Shown here piece by piece: positions 54,093-63,646 of a stretch of 64,000 nt of DNA. Under the pieces are notes generated by a model. It was given only the letters and a program-made list of their open reading frames with translations, was not told where the DNA came from and did no database searches. A program made the position numbers and the translations under genes. The stretch's first letter is position 1. Each line of letters begins with the position of its first letter. The stretch is from contig NZ_JADOGI010000032.1 of the NCBI RefSeq assembly GCF_015645445.1, forward strand, positions 1 through 64,000, read 5' to 3'. This stretch comes from Nonomuraea cypriaca. Lineage in GTDB: Bacteria; Actinomycetota; Actinomycetes; Streptosporangiales; Streptosporangiaceae.

Positions 54093-54737
54093 ATGCTTGA
54101 CTACATCTGGGTGGACGACGCCGTCTTCGATCTACGTCCGGACTTCGCGGTGCTGGTCATGACCGCGCACGGCCTGCGCAACGGGCCCACCGACGAGCGC
54201 TCCCGCGCCTGGCTCGCGGCGACCTCCCGGCTGGAGGCGCAGCCGGACAAGATCGACGCGTGGAAGGACGCCTACCGGGCGTTCGGGGCCAAGCCGCAGC
54301 GGACCAGGCCGTCGGTCGACGCGCTCACCCGCAGACTGCCGCTGCCGGAGATCAACCAGGCCGTGGACGCGTACAACTCGATCAGCGTCAAGCACGCGCT
54401 GCCGATCGGCGGCGAGGACCTCGACCACTACTCAGGGCCCGCCAGGCTCGTCAGGGCGACCGGCGACGAGGCGTCGGAGGAGGCGCTCGGGCAGCCGGAG
54501 CCCGGCGAGGTGATCTGGCGTGACGACACCGGCGTCACCTGCCGCAGGTGGAACTGGCGCCAGGTGGCGCGCACCCGGCTCACCGAGGAGACCACCAACG
54601 CGATCTTCCTGCTGGAGCGCCTGGAGCCGATGTCGCTGGACGAGCTCAAGATCGCGGGAGAGGAACTCGCCGACCTGCTGTCCGAGTTGTCCCCTCAGGT
54701 GCGGATCGCCAGCAGATTGGTGTCGAGCGGGAAATAA
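54093..54737 (+). CDS. Stand-alone B3/4 (phenylalanyl-tRNA synthetase beta-like) domain protein
   Basis: 214 residues from ATG 54093 (TTG 54090 is adjacent). The B3/4 fold shows RPDFAVLVMTAHGLRNGPTD, AYRAFGAKPQRTRPSVDALT, LPEINQAVDAYNSISVKHAL and PGEVIWRDDTGVTCRRWNWR. Related free-standing proteins are thought to edit mischarged tRNA or amino-acid adducts. It is monocistronic between the ArsR-like gene and kgd. Confidence 0.8.
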   Translation: MLDYIWVDDAVFDLRPDFAVLVMTAHGLRNGPTDERSRAWLAATSRLEAQPDKIDAWKDAYRAFGAKPQRTRPSVDALTRRLPLPEINQAVDAYNSISVKHALPIGGEDLDHYSGPARLVRATGDEASEEALGQPEPGEVIWRDDTGVTCRRWNWRQVARTRLTEETTNAIFLLERLEPMSLDELKIAGEELADLLSELSPQVRIASRLVSSGK

Positions 54738-54941
54738 ACCTCCTGAAGCGGCGTTGATACCAAAGAGTAATAATTACGGCACCACCTGGATTGACTAGGG
54801 GGGCGTGACCTCTTTGCGCTGTCCTGAGAGGATCGTTCAAGGCGGCACGCCGTCATCGGCGCACGCTGCCAGTCCGGGCGAGTAGCCTTGGACAGGTTCT
54901 CTAACATCAACGCCGATCTGCGGAAGAGGGCGATTTCCGCC

Positions 54942-57900
54942 GTGTCGTCTGAGTCGTCGCGGACAAACCCGCTGGCAAGCTTTGGTCAGAACGAGTGGCT
55001 TGTCGACGAGCTGTATCAGAAGTACCTCCAGGACCCCGAGTCTGTCGACAAGGCCTGGTGGAACTTCTTCGCTGACTACAACCCTGACTACGGACCGGGC
55101 CGCACCCCGGCCAAGGAGGCGGGGAACGGCACTGTCACCGCCCCCGCTCCTCCCAAGGCGCCGCCGAAGGCGCCACCGACCGCACCGGCAGCACCGGCAG
55201 CACCGGCAGCACCGGCAGCCGAGAAGCCGAAGCAGCCTGCCGCTCCGGTGCCCAAGGGCGCCGAGGAGGTCAAGCTGCGCGGTGCGGCGGCACGCACGGC
55301 AGCCAACATGGACCTGTCACTGTCGGTGCCGACGGCGACCAGCGTCCGGGCCATCCCGGCCAAGCTGCTCATCGACAACCGCATTGTGATCAACAATCAC
55401 CTCAAGCGGGGTCGCGGCGGCAAGGTCTCCTTCACGCACCTGATCGGCTTCGCGATCGTCAAGGCGCTGAAGGCCATGCCGGAGATGAACCACTCCTTCA
55501 CGGAGGTCGACGGCAAGCCGACGCTGGTCAAGCCGGAGCACGTGGGCTTCGGCCTGGCGATCGACGTGCAGAAGGGCAACGGCGAGCGGCAGCTCCTCGT
55601 GCCGTCCATCAAGGGCGCGGAGTCGATGGACTTCCGCCAGTTCTGGATGGCCTACGAGGACGTCGTACGCAAGGCCCGCGCGGGCAAGCTCGGTGTCGAC
55701 GACTTCGCCGGCACCACGATCTCGCTGACCAACCCCGGCACGATCGGCACCGTCCACTCCGTGCCACGCCTGATGCCCGGCCAGGGCACCATCATCGGCG
55801 TCGGCGCGATGGAATACCCTGCCGAATACCAGGGCGCCTCGCCGGACACGCTCTCGCGCCTGGCCGTCTCCAAGGTCATGACGCTGACCAGCACTTACGA
55901 CCACCGGATCATCCAGGGCGCCCAGTCGGGCGACTTCCTGCGCCAGATCCACCGGTTGCTGCTCGGTGAGGACGGCTTCTACGACGAGATCTTCGAGGCG
56001 CTGCGGATCCCGTACGAGCCGGTCCGGTGGGTCCGGGACATCTCGGCCTCCCATGACGACGACGTGGCCAAGTCCGCCCGCGTGATCGAGCTGATCCACG
56101 CCTACCGCGTGCGCGGCCACCTCATGGCCGAGACCGATCCGCTGGAGTACAAGCAGCGCAAGCACCCCGACCTCGACATCCAGTCGCACGGCCTGACGCT
56201 GTGGGACCTGGAGCGCGAGTTCGCCACCGGCGGTTTCGGCGGCCGCCCGCTGATGAAGCTGCGCGAGATCCTCGGCGTGCTGCGCGACTCCTACTGCCGC
56301 ACGGTCGGCATCGAGTACATGCACATCCAGAACCCCGAGGAGCGGGCCTGGATCCAGGAGCGGGTGGAGCAGCCGCACAAGTCGCCGGAGCGCGACGAGC
56401 AGCTCAACATCCTGTCGCGGCTCAACACCGCCGAAGCGTTCGAGACGTTCCTGCAGACCAAGTTCGTCGGCCAGAAGCGCTTCTCGCTGGAGGGCGGCGA
56501 GTCCCTGATCCCGCTGCTCGACTCGGTGATCAGCGACGCCGCCGACGAGGACCTCGACGAGGTCGTCATGGGCATGGCCCACCGCGGCAGGCTCAACGTC
56601 CTGGCCAACATCGTGGGCAAGTCCTACGCCCAGATCTTCGGCGAGTTCGAGGGCAACATCGACCCGCGCACCGCCCACGGCTCCGGTGACGTGAAATACC
56701 ACCTCGGCGCGGCGGGCACGTTCACCGCGCCGAGCGGCAAGACGATCACGGCATCCGTGGTGGCCAACCCCTCCCACCTGGAGGCGGTCGACCCGGTGCT
56801 CGAAGGCGTCGTACGCGCCAAGCAGGACCTCCTGGAGCGCGGCGAGGAGGGCTTCACCGTCCTGCCCATCCTCATCCACGGCGACGCGGCCTTCGCCGGC
56901 CAGGGCGTCGTGGCAGAGACGCTCAACCTGTCGCAGCTGCGCGGCTACCGCACCGGCGGCACCGTGCACGTGGTGGTCAACAACCAGGTCGGGTTCACCA
57001 CCTCGCCGGCCTCGTCCCGCTCGTCGGTCTACGCGACCGACGTGGCGCGGATGATCCAGGCCCCGATCTTCCACGTCAACGGCGACGACCCCGAGGCCGT
57101 GGTGCGCGTGGGCGAGCTCGCCTACGAATACCGCCAGGCGTTCCGCAAGGACGTCGTCATCGACCTCATCTGCTACCGCCGCCGCGGCCACAACGAGGGC
57201 GACAACCCGGCCTTCACCCAGCCGCTGATGTACGACCTGATCGACGCCAAGCGCTCGACCCGCAAGCTCTACACGGAGGCGCTGATCGGCCGGGGCGACA
57301 TCACGGTCGAGGAGGCCGAGCAGGCCCTGCGCGACTACCAGGCCAAGCTGGAGCAGGCGTTCACCGAGACCCGCGAGGCGACCAAGAAGCCGCTGGAGGC
57401 GGGCGCCATGCGGGTGCCGCCTACCGAGGTGGTCAAGTGGTCCCACGACGACACGCCGACCGCCATCAGCGACGAGACCCTCAAGCGCATCGTCGACACC
57501 CAGCTCAACCTGCCCGAGGGCTTCACGCCGCACCCGCGCCTGGCGCCGGTGCTGCAGCGCCGCGGGCAGATGGTCGAGCAGGACGCCATCGACTGGGCCA
57601 TGGGTGAGACGCTGGCCTTCGGGTCGCTGCTCATCGACGGCCACCCGGTGCGCCTGGTCGGGCAGGACTCGCGGCGCGGCACGTTCACCCAGCGCCACGC
57701 CGTCCTGGTGGACCGGATGACCGGCGCCGACCACACGCCGCTCAAGTCCTTCAACGAGGGCACCACGAAGTTCTACGTCTACGACTCGCTGCTGAGCGAG
57801 TTCGCGGCGCTCGGCTTCGAGTACGGCTACAGCGTCGTCCGCCCGGACGCCCTGGTCGCCTGGGAGGCGCAGTTCGGCGACTTCGTCAACGGCGCCCAGA

Positions 57901-58616
57901 CGATCATCGACGAGTTCATCTCGTCGGGCGAGCAGAAGTGGGGCCAGAAGTCCTCGGTCGTGCTGCTGCTGCCGCACGGCTACGAGGGCCAGGGCCCCGA
58001 CCACTCCTCGGCCCGCATCGAGCGGTTCCTGCAGGTCTGCGCGCTCGACAACATGACGATCGCGCAGCCCTCCACTCCGGCCAACTACTTCCACCTGCTG
58101 CGCTGGCAGGTGGAGTCGGAGCGGCACAGGCCGATGGTGGTCTTCACGCCCAAGTCGCTGCTGCGGCACAAGGCGGCCACCTCCAAGGCGGCCGACTTCA
58201 CCACGGGCACCTTCCAGCCGGTGATCGGCGACACGACCGTCGATCCCGCCAAGGTCACCAAGGTGGTGCTGTGCTCCGGCAAGCTCTACTACGACCTGGC
58301 CGCGAACCGCGAGAAGGCGGGCCGTGACGACGTCGCCATCGTCCGCCTGGAGCGGCTCTACCCGTTCCCCACGGAGGAGCTGGCCGCCGAGCTGGCGCGT
58401 TACGGCACGCAGGCGGAGCTGGTCTGGACCCAGGACGAGCCGGTCAACATGGGGCCGTGGCCCTACCTGACGCTCAAGATGACCGAGGACCCGCAGACGC
58501 TGGGCGGGCGCGTGCTGAAGCGCGTGTCGCGCACGCCCAACAGCTCACCGGCTACGGGGTCGCACAACTCGCACGACACCGAGCTGGCGGAGATCGTCGG
58601 CCAGCTCTTCGGCTGA
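54942..58616 (+). CDS. kgd: Multifunctional 2-oxoglutarate dehydrogenase/decarboxylase (E1-E2 fusion)
   Basis: 1224 residues from GTG 54942 ([20 protein letters not shown]), the usual start of actinobacterial Kgd; TTG 54888 is unlikely. Order: E1 N-terminal segment (1-45), a Pro/Ala linker with a 9-bp repeat, an E2-type acyltransferase core ending at [15 protein letters not shown], then ThDP-dependent E1 with [16 protein letters not shown] and [20 protein letters not shown], and the transketolase-like end. There is no lipoyl domain, as in mycobacteria. It works in the TCA cycle and is probably GarA-regulated. Confidence 0.95.
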   Translation: MSSESSRTNPLASFGQNEWLVDELYQKYLQDPESVDKAWWNFFADYNPDYGPGRTPAKEAGNGTVTAPAPPKAPPKAPPTAPAAPAAPAAPAAEKPKQPAAPVPKGAEEVKLRGAAARTAANMDLSLSVPTATSVRAIPAKLLIDNRIVINNHLKRGRGGKVSFTHLIGFAIVKALKAMPEMNHSFTEVDGKPTLVKPEHVGFGLAIDVQKGNGERQLLVPSIKGAESMDFRQFWMAYEDVVRKARAGKLGVDDFAGTTISLTNPGTIGTVHSVPRLMPGQGTIIGVGAMEYPAEYQGASPDTLSRLAVSKVMTLTSTYDHRIIQGAQSGDFLRQIHRLLLGEDGFYDEIFEALRIPYEPVRWVRDISASHDDDVAKSARVIELIHAYRVRGHLMAETDPLEYKQRKHPDLDIQSHGLTLWDLEREFATGGFGGRPLMKLREILGVLRDSYCRTVGIEYMHIQNPEERAWIQERVEQPHKSPERDEQLNILSRLNTAEAFETFLQTKFVGQKRFSLEGGESLIPLLDSVISDAADEDLDEVVMGMAHRGRLNVLANIVGKSYAQIFGEFEGNIDPRTAHGSGDVKYHLGAAGTFTAPSGKTITASVVANPSHLEAVDPVLEGVVRAKQDLLERGEEGFTVLPILIHGDAAFAGQGVVAETLNLSQLRGYRTGGTVHVVVNNQVGFTTSPASSRSSVYATDVARMIQAPIFHVNGDDPEAVVRVGELAYEYRQAFRKDVVIDLICYRRRGHNEGDNPAFTQPLMYDLIDAKRSTRKLYTEALIGRGDITVEEAEQALRDYQAKLEQAFTETREATKKPLEAGAMRVPPTEVVKWSHDDTPTAISDETLKRIVDTQLNLPEGFTPHPRLAPVLQRRGQMVEQDAIDWAMGETLAFGSLLIDGHPVRLVGQDSRRGTFTQRHAVLVDRMTGADHTPLKSFNEGTTKFYVYDSLLSEFAALGFEYGYSVVRPDALVAWEAQFGDFVNGAQTIIDEFISSGEQKWGQKSSVVLLLPHGYEGQGPDHSSARIERFLQVCALDNMTIAQPSTPANYFHLLRWQVESERHRPMVVFTPKSLLRHKAATSKAADFTTGTFQPVIGDTTVDPAKVTKVVLCSGKLYYDLAANREKAGRDDVAIVRLERLYPFPTEELAAELARYGTQAELVWTQDEPVNMGPWPYLTLKMTEDPQTLGGRVLKRVSRTPNSSPATGSHNSHDTELAEIVGQLFG
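55182..55217 (+). repeat. Four tandem 9-bp repeats in the kgd linker
   Basis: GCACCGGCA is repeated four times without interruption, coding for an Ala-Pro-Ala run in the flexible linker between the E1 N-terminal segment and the E2 core. Confidence 0.85.
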
Positions 58617-58624
58617 ATGAACCA

Positions 58625-58665
58625 CGGCAGTCGCCGGCGGCCCTCGCGGCTGCCGGCGACTGCCG
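58625..58665 (+). terminator. Terminator after kgd
   Basis: A perfect 14-bp stem (CGGCAGTCGCCGGC with GCCGGCGACTGCCG) around a 13-nt loop begins 9 bp after the kgd stop. No T-tract. Confidence 0.75.
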
Positions 58666-58721
58666 CGTTCGCAGGTGGGCCAGGCCCGGAGCGGGGTCAG
58701 GAACGAAGGATGGGGAGAGCG

Positions 58722-58898
58722 ATGTACTTCACCGATCGGGGGATCGAGGAGCTGGTCGAGCGGCGCGGCGAGGAGGAGGTCAGCCTGCTGTGGCTCGGTG
58801 AGCGGCTGCGCGAGTTCGTCGACCTCAACCCGGAGTTCGAGACCCCGGTCGAGCGGCTGGCCACGTGGCTGGCGCGGCTCGACGACGAGGACGAGTAA
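58722..58898 (+). CDS. DUF6104 family small protein
   Basis: 58 residues from ATG 58722 (GGGGAG upstream). Sequence MYFTDRGIEELVERRGEEEV then FVDLNPEFETPVERLATWLA is the whole conserved domain. In actinobacteria this small acidic protein is commonly found next to kgd, as here, but its function is unknown. The hairpin between them suggests partial readthrough or its own promoter. Confidence 0.8.
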   Translation: MYFTDRGIEELVERRGEEEVSLLWLGERLREFVDLNPEFETPVERLATWLARLDDEDE

Positions 58899-59018
58899 GC
58901 CGCCTAGCCACCACTAAGCCACGCTAGCCACCACCCTCAACGCGATACATCTTGAGTTTTCCACAGACGCGACATATCGTGTGCTGTGTAGGGACGTGTC
59001 GCCAGAGAGGGCGAAATC

Positions 59019-59822
59019 ATGCAGCAGTGGACGATCGACGAACCAGGCCAGCTCACGTTCGGCCGGGTCGAGTCGCTGGACGTGCGGATCGTGTCCGGGC
59101 GCCTGGCCGTGCTGGCCAGCGAGGGGCCACCGACACTCGAGGTGGCCGACATCGAGTCGGCCTCGCCGCTCGTGGTGACGTACGACGAGGACACCGGATC
59201 GCTCACCGTCGCCTACAAGGACCTCACCTGGGACGGCCTGCTCGGCTGGTTGCGGCGCGACCGGCGCAGGACGGTGCTGTCGATCGCGGTGCCCAAGTCG
59301 TGCCGGGTCAACGCCGGGGTGGTTTCCGCGCCCGCGGTCGTGGCCGGGTTCGAGAGGGAGACGCAGGTCAAGAGCGTGTCCGGGGAGATCGTCCTCGATG
59401 CGGTCAGCGGCGACGTGACCGCCACGACCGTCTCAGGCACCGTCGAGAGCCGGGCCATGGAGGGGGATCTCTCCTTCAAGAGCGTCTCGGGTGAGCTCAC
59501 CGTGGCCGACGGCATCCCGCGCCGGCTGCGGGCGAACACCGTGTCCGGCCGCATCACGGCCGACCTGGCGCTGCGGCCGACCGGCTACGTGAGGCTCAGC
59601 AGCGTCTCCGGTGACATCCTGGTCAGGCTGCCGGAGAACGTGGATACGGACGTCACCGTCAGATCCACCTCGGGCCGGCTGACCAGCACGTTCCACGAAT
59701 TGTCGGACAGGAGCAGTCCCGGCTCGAAGTCGATGTCGGGGCGGCTCGGCGGCGGCATGGCCTCACTGTCGGCGACCACGGTCTCCGGCGAGGTCGCGCT
59801 GCTCAAGGGAGAGAAGGAATGA
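59019..59822 (+). CDS. DUF4097 beta-helix domain protein
   Basis: 267 residues without signal peptide or membrane segment. The C-terminal half is a repeating beta-strand domain with the recurring pattern (S/T)VSG (KSVSGEI, DAVSGDV, TTVSGTV, KSVSGEL, NTVSGRI, SSVSGDI, STSGRL, TTVSGEV). DUF4097 proteins often sit beside PadR regulators. Here the stop overlaps the PadR start by 4 bp. Possibly it is a partner or sensor in the regulatory pair. Function unknown. Confidence 0.8.
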   Translation: MQQWTIDEPGQLTFGRVESLDVRIVSGRLAVLASEGPPTLEVADIESASPLVVTYDEDTGSLTVAYKDLTWDGLLGWLRRDRRRTVLSIAVPKSCRVNAGVVSAPAVVAGFERETQVKSVSGEIVLDAVSGDVTATTVSGTVESRAMEGDLSFKSVSGELTVADGIPRRLRANTVSGRITADLALRPTGYVRLSSVSGDILVRLPENVDTDVTVRSTSGRLTSTFHELSDRSSPGSKSMSGRLGGGMASLSATTVSGEVALLKGEKE

Positions 59823-60562
59823 GCCCTGTCTTCGGTCACGGCCGGCTCCGGCTGTACCTCCTGAAGCTGCTGGAAGAGAGCCCACGCCACGGTTACGAGG
59901 TGATCCGGCTGCTGCAGGACCGCTTCCTCGGTGTCTACTCGCCCTCCCCCGGCACGATCTACCCGCGCCTGGCCCGCCTGGAGGAGGAGGGCCTGGTCAC
60001 CCATGAGGTGGTCGAGGGCAAGAAGGTGTTCTCGATCACCGACAAGGGCCGCGCCGAGCTGAACGACCGGCTCGACGAGCTCGACGACCTGGAGGAGGAG
60101 ATCTCCGCCTCCGTCCGCGACATCGCCCGCGAGGTCAAGGAGGACGTACGCGACACGGTCAAGTCGTTGCGCGACGAGCTGACGCGGATGGCCAAGGACG
60201 TACGCACCGAGGCCGGCGTGGACCACAAGCGGCTGCGCGACAAGCAGAAGGAGGACTTCAGGCGGCTCAAGGAGGAGCAGAAGCGGCAGTGGATGGAGCA
60301 CGCCTCCCACTGGCAGGACGAGGGCGAGCGGTTCAGCAGGGAGTGGCGCAGGATCTGGTCGGAGGTGTGGTCCACGCTCGGAGACTCCGCGCCCAACCGC
60401 CGCGCCGATCTCGACGCCGAGCTGGGCGAACTGCTGGCCGACTTCGTCGCCCACGCGCGGGAGGATGCCTCCGACTCCCGGCTGACGCCGGAGAAGCTGG
60501 CCGAGCTGCGTACGACGCTCGACGACGCCGGCCGCCGCCTCCGCGAGATCCTCGAATCCTGA
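59819..60562 (+). CDS. PadR-family regulator with long coiled coil
   Basis: 247 residues. The PadR winged helix is LRLYLLKLLEESPRHGYEVI, LLQDRFLGVYSPSPGTIYPR and LEEEGLVTHEVVEGKKVFSI. Residues about 80-175 are highly charged and helical (DEVREVKEDVRDTVKSLRDE-like), longer than in typical PadR proteins, suggesting an extended coiled-coil dimer. It is translated with the DUF4097 gene. Confidence 0.85.
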   Translation: MSPVFGHGRLRLYLLKLLEESPRHGYEVIRLLQDRFLGVYSPSPGTIYPRLARLEEEGLVTHEVVEGKKVFSITDKGRAELNDRLDELDDLEEEISASVRDIAREVKEDVRDTVKSLRDELTRMAKDVRTEAGVDHKRLRDKQKEDFRRLKEEQKRQWMEHASHWQDEGERFSREWRRIWSEVWSTLGDSAPNRRADLDAELGELLADFVAHAREDASDSRLTPEKLAELRTTLDDAGRRLREILES

Positions 60563-60591
60563 CCCCGTGACCACGCGGCGCGGCGGCGAGC

Positions 60592-60632
60592 CTCCCAGGT
60601 GAACCGGCCTCTCCGCCGGTGTCGCCTGGGAG
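60592..60632. terminator. Bidirectional terminator between padR and the quinone oxidoreductase gene
   Basis: CTCCCAGG and CCTGGGAG pair, as do inner ACCGGC and GCCGGT, with a short bulge and loop. It lies between convergent stop codons. Confidence 0.75.
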
Positions 60633-60643
60633 CGGGCAAGCGT

Positions 60644-61600
60644 TCAGGGGGTGAAGACGATCTTCCCGAAGAGCTCGCCCGCGGCCATCGCGGCGAACCC
60701 GTCACGCGCGTCCGCCAGCGGCAGCGTACGGTCGACGACCGGCCGCGCGCCCGTCTGCTCCAGGAACACGGCCAGCCGCCCGAGCTGGTCGCGCGTCCCC
60801 ATGGTGGAGCCGACGACGGACAACTGCAGGAAGAAGACCCGGTTGAGGTCGGCGGGCGGGACCGCGCCGCTGGTGGCGCCGGAAACGACGATGCGCCCGC
60901 CCGGCTTGAGCGACTTGAGCGAGTGGTCCCAGGTGGCCTGGCCGACGGTCTCCATGACCGCGTCCACGCGCTCGGGCAGCCGGGCGCCCGATTCGAAGAC
61001 CTGGTCGGCGCCGAGCCCACGGGCGCGCTCGCGCTTCTCCTCCGAACGGCTGGTCGCCCAGACCCGGTAGCCCCCGGCCCGGCCGAGCGCGATCAGCGCG
61101 GTGGCCACACCTCCGCCTGCGCCCTGCACCAGCACGGTGGCGCCGGGCTGGAGCCCGGCCTTGTCGAACAGCATGCGGTACGCGGTCAGCCACGCCGTGG
61201 GCAGACAGGCGGCCTCCTCGAAGCCGAGCGCGGCCGGCTTGGGCACCAGGTTGCCGCGCGGCACGGCCACCCGTTCGGCGAACGTGCCGTCGTACATCTC
61301 GGACAGCAACGTACGCCGGGGGTCGAGCGTCTCGTCGGCGCCCGTGCCGATCACGGCGTGCACGATGACCTCGTTGCCGTCCTCGTCCACGCCGGCGGCG
61401 TCGCAGCCCAGCACGATCGGCAGCCGATCCTGCCTGATGCCGACGCCCTTGAGCGTCCACAGGTCGTGGTGGTTGAGCGCGGCCGCCCGCACGGTGACGG
61501 TCGTCCATCCGTCCGGCGCCTCGGGCTCCGGGCGCTCGCCGAGCGTCAGCCCGGCGAGTGGGTTGTCTGGGTCGGTCTGTGTGGCGGTTACGGCGAACAT
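60644..61600 (-). CDS. Zinc-independent quinone oxidoreductase (MDR family)
   Basis: 318 residues. The GroES-like half has AAALNHHDLWTLKGVG and VLGCDAAGVDEDGNEV. The NADPH-binding half has ATVLVQGAGGGVATALIALG and GGRIVVSGATSGA. Catalytic zinc ligands of alcohol dehydrogenases are absent, as in quinone oxidoreductase-type MDR members. Substrate unknown. It is followed 9 bp upstream by an unrelated membrane-protein gene in the same direction. Confidence 0.83.
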   Translation of the reverse strand: MFAVTATQTDPDNPLAGLTLGERPEPEAPDGWTTVTVRAAALNHHDLWTLKGVGIRQDRLPIVLGCDAAGVDEDGNEVIVHAVIGTGADETLDPRRTLLSEMYDGTFAERVAVPRGNLVPKPAALGFEEAACLPTAWLTAYRMLFDKAGLQPGATVLVQGAGGGVATALIALGRAGGYRVWATSRSEEKRERARGLGADQVFESGARLPERVDAVMETVGQATWDHSLKSLKPGGRIVVSGATSGAVPPADLNRVFFLQLSVVGSTMGTRDQLGRLAVFLEQTGARPVVDRTLPLADARDGFAAMAAGELFGKIVFTP

Positions 61601-61609
61601 GGCCGCACC

Positions 61610-62500
61610 CTACTTCAGCGTGATCCTGATCTCTTCCACCGCCAGCCTGCGAAACCAGTGTGGTCCCGTGGCGGCGACCAGCACGCCGTCCCTGCACACC
61701 GTGTCGGCGGGCCGCCCGCGGCCCGAGATCGCGGTCGTTTGCCTGGCCTGGCGCCGGCAGTCGGGCGTGGGCACGAGTGCGAGCATCGGTCCCACACCAC
61801 CGCCGAACCGGAGCTGCGGTCCCGCCGGATCGCCCTCCGCCGTGTCGCCCGGCTCGGCCAGCCGGATGTCCGTCTTGGCCGACAGGACCAGATAGCCGTC
61901 CTTTGTCACCGTGCCCCGCAGCGCCCGCGCGAGCGCCGTCCGCTGGTCGAACGTCAGCCCCTCCCCGCGGTCGTACATCGCCAGCCGCCACGGCCCGAAC
62001 TCGAAGAGCAGCACCTGCCCGTAGGACCGGCTGCCCGCCTGGCGCGGCCAGAGCGTGACGTTGGGGGCGTAACTGCGCAGCGGCTCACCGCCCCGGGTGA
62101 TCTCGATCTCCCCGTTGTACGGGGCCACGAACTCCCGGTATCGCTCGCCGACCCAGACACCCTGGAACGGCCGCGACCCCAGGTCGGCGAGGCCGAGCCT
62201 GGCCGGGTAACGCACCTCGGCGCGGACCCCGTGCGGGAACACCACCTCGATGACCTCGTCGCCGCCCTTGGTCGTGACCGGCGCGGTGAGGTTGCTGGGG
62301 GTGTCGTTCTCCATCCTCGTCAGGGAACGGATGGGCGACGGCGCGGGGAGCACCGCCTCGGGGGGCGGCTGGGGCTCCGGTTCCCGGCTCACGATCAGGC
62401 CCACGATGGGAACCAGCAGGAGCACGAACACCACCACCAGCCCGATGGACCGGCGGCGGCCGCGCTCGCCTACCTCGATGACGTCGAACTGGTCGCCCAC
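61610..62500 (-). CDS. Hypothetical single-pass membrane protein
   Basis: 296 residues. A short basic cytoplasmic tail (ERGRRRS) precedes one membrane helix (about 19-38, IGLVVVFVLLLVPIVGLIV), a Pro-rich linker, then an external domain with no family I recognise (VRAEVRYPARLGLADLGSRP, FGPWRLAMYDRGEGLTF). Two cysteines near the end (PDCRRQ and DTVCRD) could form a disulphide. The layout suggests an anchored extracytoplasmic protein. Confidence 0.65.
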   Translation of the reverse strand: MGDQFDVIEVGERGRRRSIGLVVVFVLLLVPIVGLIVSREPEPQPPPEAVLPAPSPIRSLTRMENDTPSNLTAPVTTKGGDEVIEVVFPHGVRAEVRYPARLGLADLGSRPFQGVWVGERYREFVAPYNGEIEITRGGEPLRSYAPNVTLWPRQAGSRSYGQVLLFEFGPWRLAMYDRGEGLTFDQRTALARALRGTVTKDGYLVLSAKTDIRLAEPGDTAEGDPAGPQLRFGGGVGPMLALVPTPDCRRQARQTTAISGRGRPADTVCRDGVLVAATGPHWFRRLAVEEIRITLK

Positions 62501-62545
62501 GACGTTCCTAGCCGAGTAGTGCGGCTTTACGCCCTCATATCCAGT

Positions 62546-62974
62546 TCAGTTGAGCGGCGACCGCCAGCGCAAGCCCTGGAAGCGGGCGAAATCCTTGTCG
62601 CAGGTCACGAATTCACAACCGTGCTCGATGGCGAGCGCGGCCAGATAGACGTCGGGGATGAGATTGCCGGACGCCCCGGCTTGGCGACTCAGCCTGGTGA
62701 AGATCTCCCAGTGCCTGGCCCCGGCGGCGACCACCGACGCCTGCGCCTGGTTGCGATAGGTGTCCGCGAAGGTCAGGGCGCTTTCGAGCGTTTCGGCGTT
62801 CTTGTAGATGCGCCGGTTGGTCACCATCCGGATGAAGCCGTTGACGACGAAGTCGCACACGGCGTAGCTCGACTCGCCGGTCACCATCTCCCGCACGAAC
62901 GCATGGCAGCGATCGTGATCGCGAGACTCATGCCGAAAGGCGTTGACGAGGACGTTGGTGTCAGCCAGCAGCAT
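62546..62974 (-). CDS. vapC: VapC-type PIN-domain toxin
   Basis: 142 residues. PIN-domain acidic residues lie in LLADTNVLVNAF (Asp5), the E of ETLESAL region, IPDVYLAALAIEHGC and FVTCDKDFARF. It is predicted to be a site-specific RNase. The start ATG lies 14 bp inside the antitoxin gene, the typical coupled order antitoxin-toxin. Confidence 0.88.
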   Translation of the reverse strand: MLLADTNVLVNAFRHESRDHDRCHAFVREMVTGESSYAVCDFVVNGFIRMVTNRRIYKNAETLESALTFADTYRNQAQASVVAAGARHWEIFTRLSRQAGASGNLIPDVYLAALAIEHGCEFVTCDKDFARFQGLRWRSPLN

Positions 62975-63254
62975 TGAACCACTCCGGGAACCGCTCTTGG
63001 TCGTCCAGATCCCAGGCGATGTGCTCCAGCTTCTCGCCGGCGTCCAGCCTCTCCTGGATCCACGGCTGGAATCCGGGCACGGCCGTGGACGTGGGCAGCT
63101 CCAGGGGGGGCCGCTCGGCGGCCTCGGTGGAGCGGTTGATGAGTTGTCGCAAGGCGTCCTCCATCACTGAGTTGAGACTGCGTCCGTTTCGTGCCGCGTA
63201 CGCCTTCGCCTCGTTGAGTAGCGTCTCGTCGATGCGCACTGTGGTCCTCCGCAT
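62961..63254 (-). CDS. vapB: VapB-type ribbon-helix-helix antitoxin
   Basis: 97 residues from ATG 63254. MRRTTVRIDETLLNEAKAYA followed by RNGRSLNSVMEDALRQLI is the ribbon-helix-helix fold. The C-terminal part (WIQERLDAGEKLEHIAWDLD) would cover the toxin. An ATG 24 bp upstream (63278) lies in the operator palindrome and is a possible alternative start. Confidence 0.85.
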   Translation of the reverse strand: MRRTTVRIDETLLNEAKAYAARNGRSLNSVMEDALRQLINRSTEAAERPPLELPTSTAVPGFQPWIQERLDAGEKLEHIAWDLDDQERFPEWFNAAG

Positions 63255-63646
63255 GACTCCAGCGTCCGGCGCTGACATAAAAATGTCAACACCGGATAGT
63301 AGTCGCCCGGTCACAGCCTTTGCCACTACTTCAACGAACCAGCCAAGTGCACCAATGGGGCAGATGGTGCATACCTCAATGAAACAACCCATTCGACCCG
63401 AGTGGCGTCTGATAATTCGCGTTACCACTGTTGCCAACAGCTTATTAACAGGCCGTCTGCCTGCGTGAATGCCTTCTCGGAATACATGCGAATTCGCTAT
63501 CTCCATAACGGAACGGAACCGGCCCATGCTTTTTGACGTCGCTTCCTGGCCACCCGGTCGCGCCATTCATTAACGTTCCGATCGTTTTCCTGGCCCATCG
63601 GGGCGCAGCACCTCGCTCTGGGCCGCAGAAAGCCGAGAGGAGCTGC
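63255..63646. other. Intergenic region between vapB and the secreted protease gene
   Basis: It contains the vapBC operator (63273-63288) with a probable minus-strand -10 (TACTAT at 63301-63296). The remainder is comparatively AT-rich with no supported gene and includes the promoter side of the protease gene. Confidence 0.55.
63273..63288. promoter_or_regulatory. VapBC autoregulatory operator
   Basis: TGACAT AAAA ATGTCA is a perfect 6-4-6 palindrome 18 bp before the vapB start, next to a candidate -10. This is the expected place for VapB/VapBC binding. Confidence 0.7.

Noticed and set aside
55317-58169. 950-codon open frame on the minus strand opposite kgd
   Set aside because: It mirrors the kgd reading frame; composition is Arg/Val/Leu-rich with no domain. 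It is an antisense shadow caused by high GC.
60599-62977. 792-codon plus-strand frame
   Set aside because: It runs antisense through three genes with recognisable or sensible products (quinone oxidoreductase, membrane protein, VapC).
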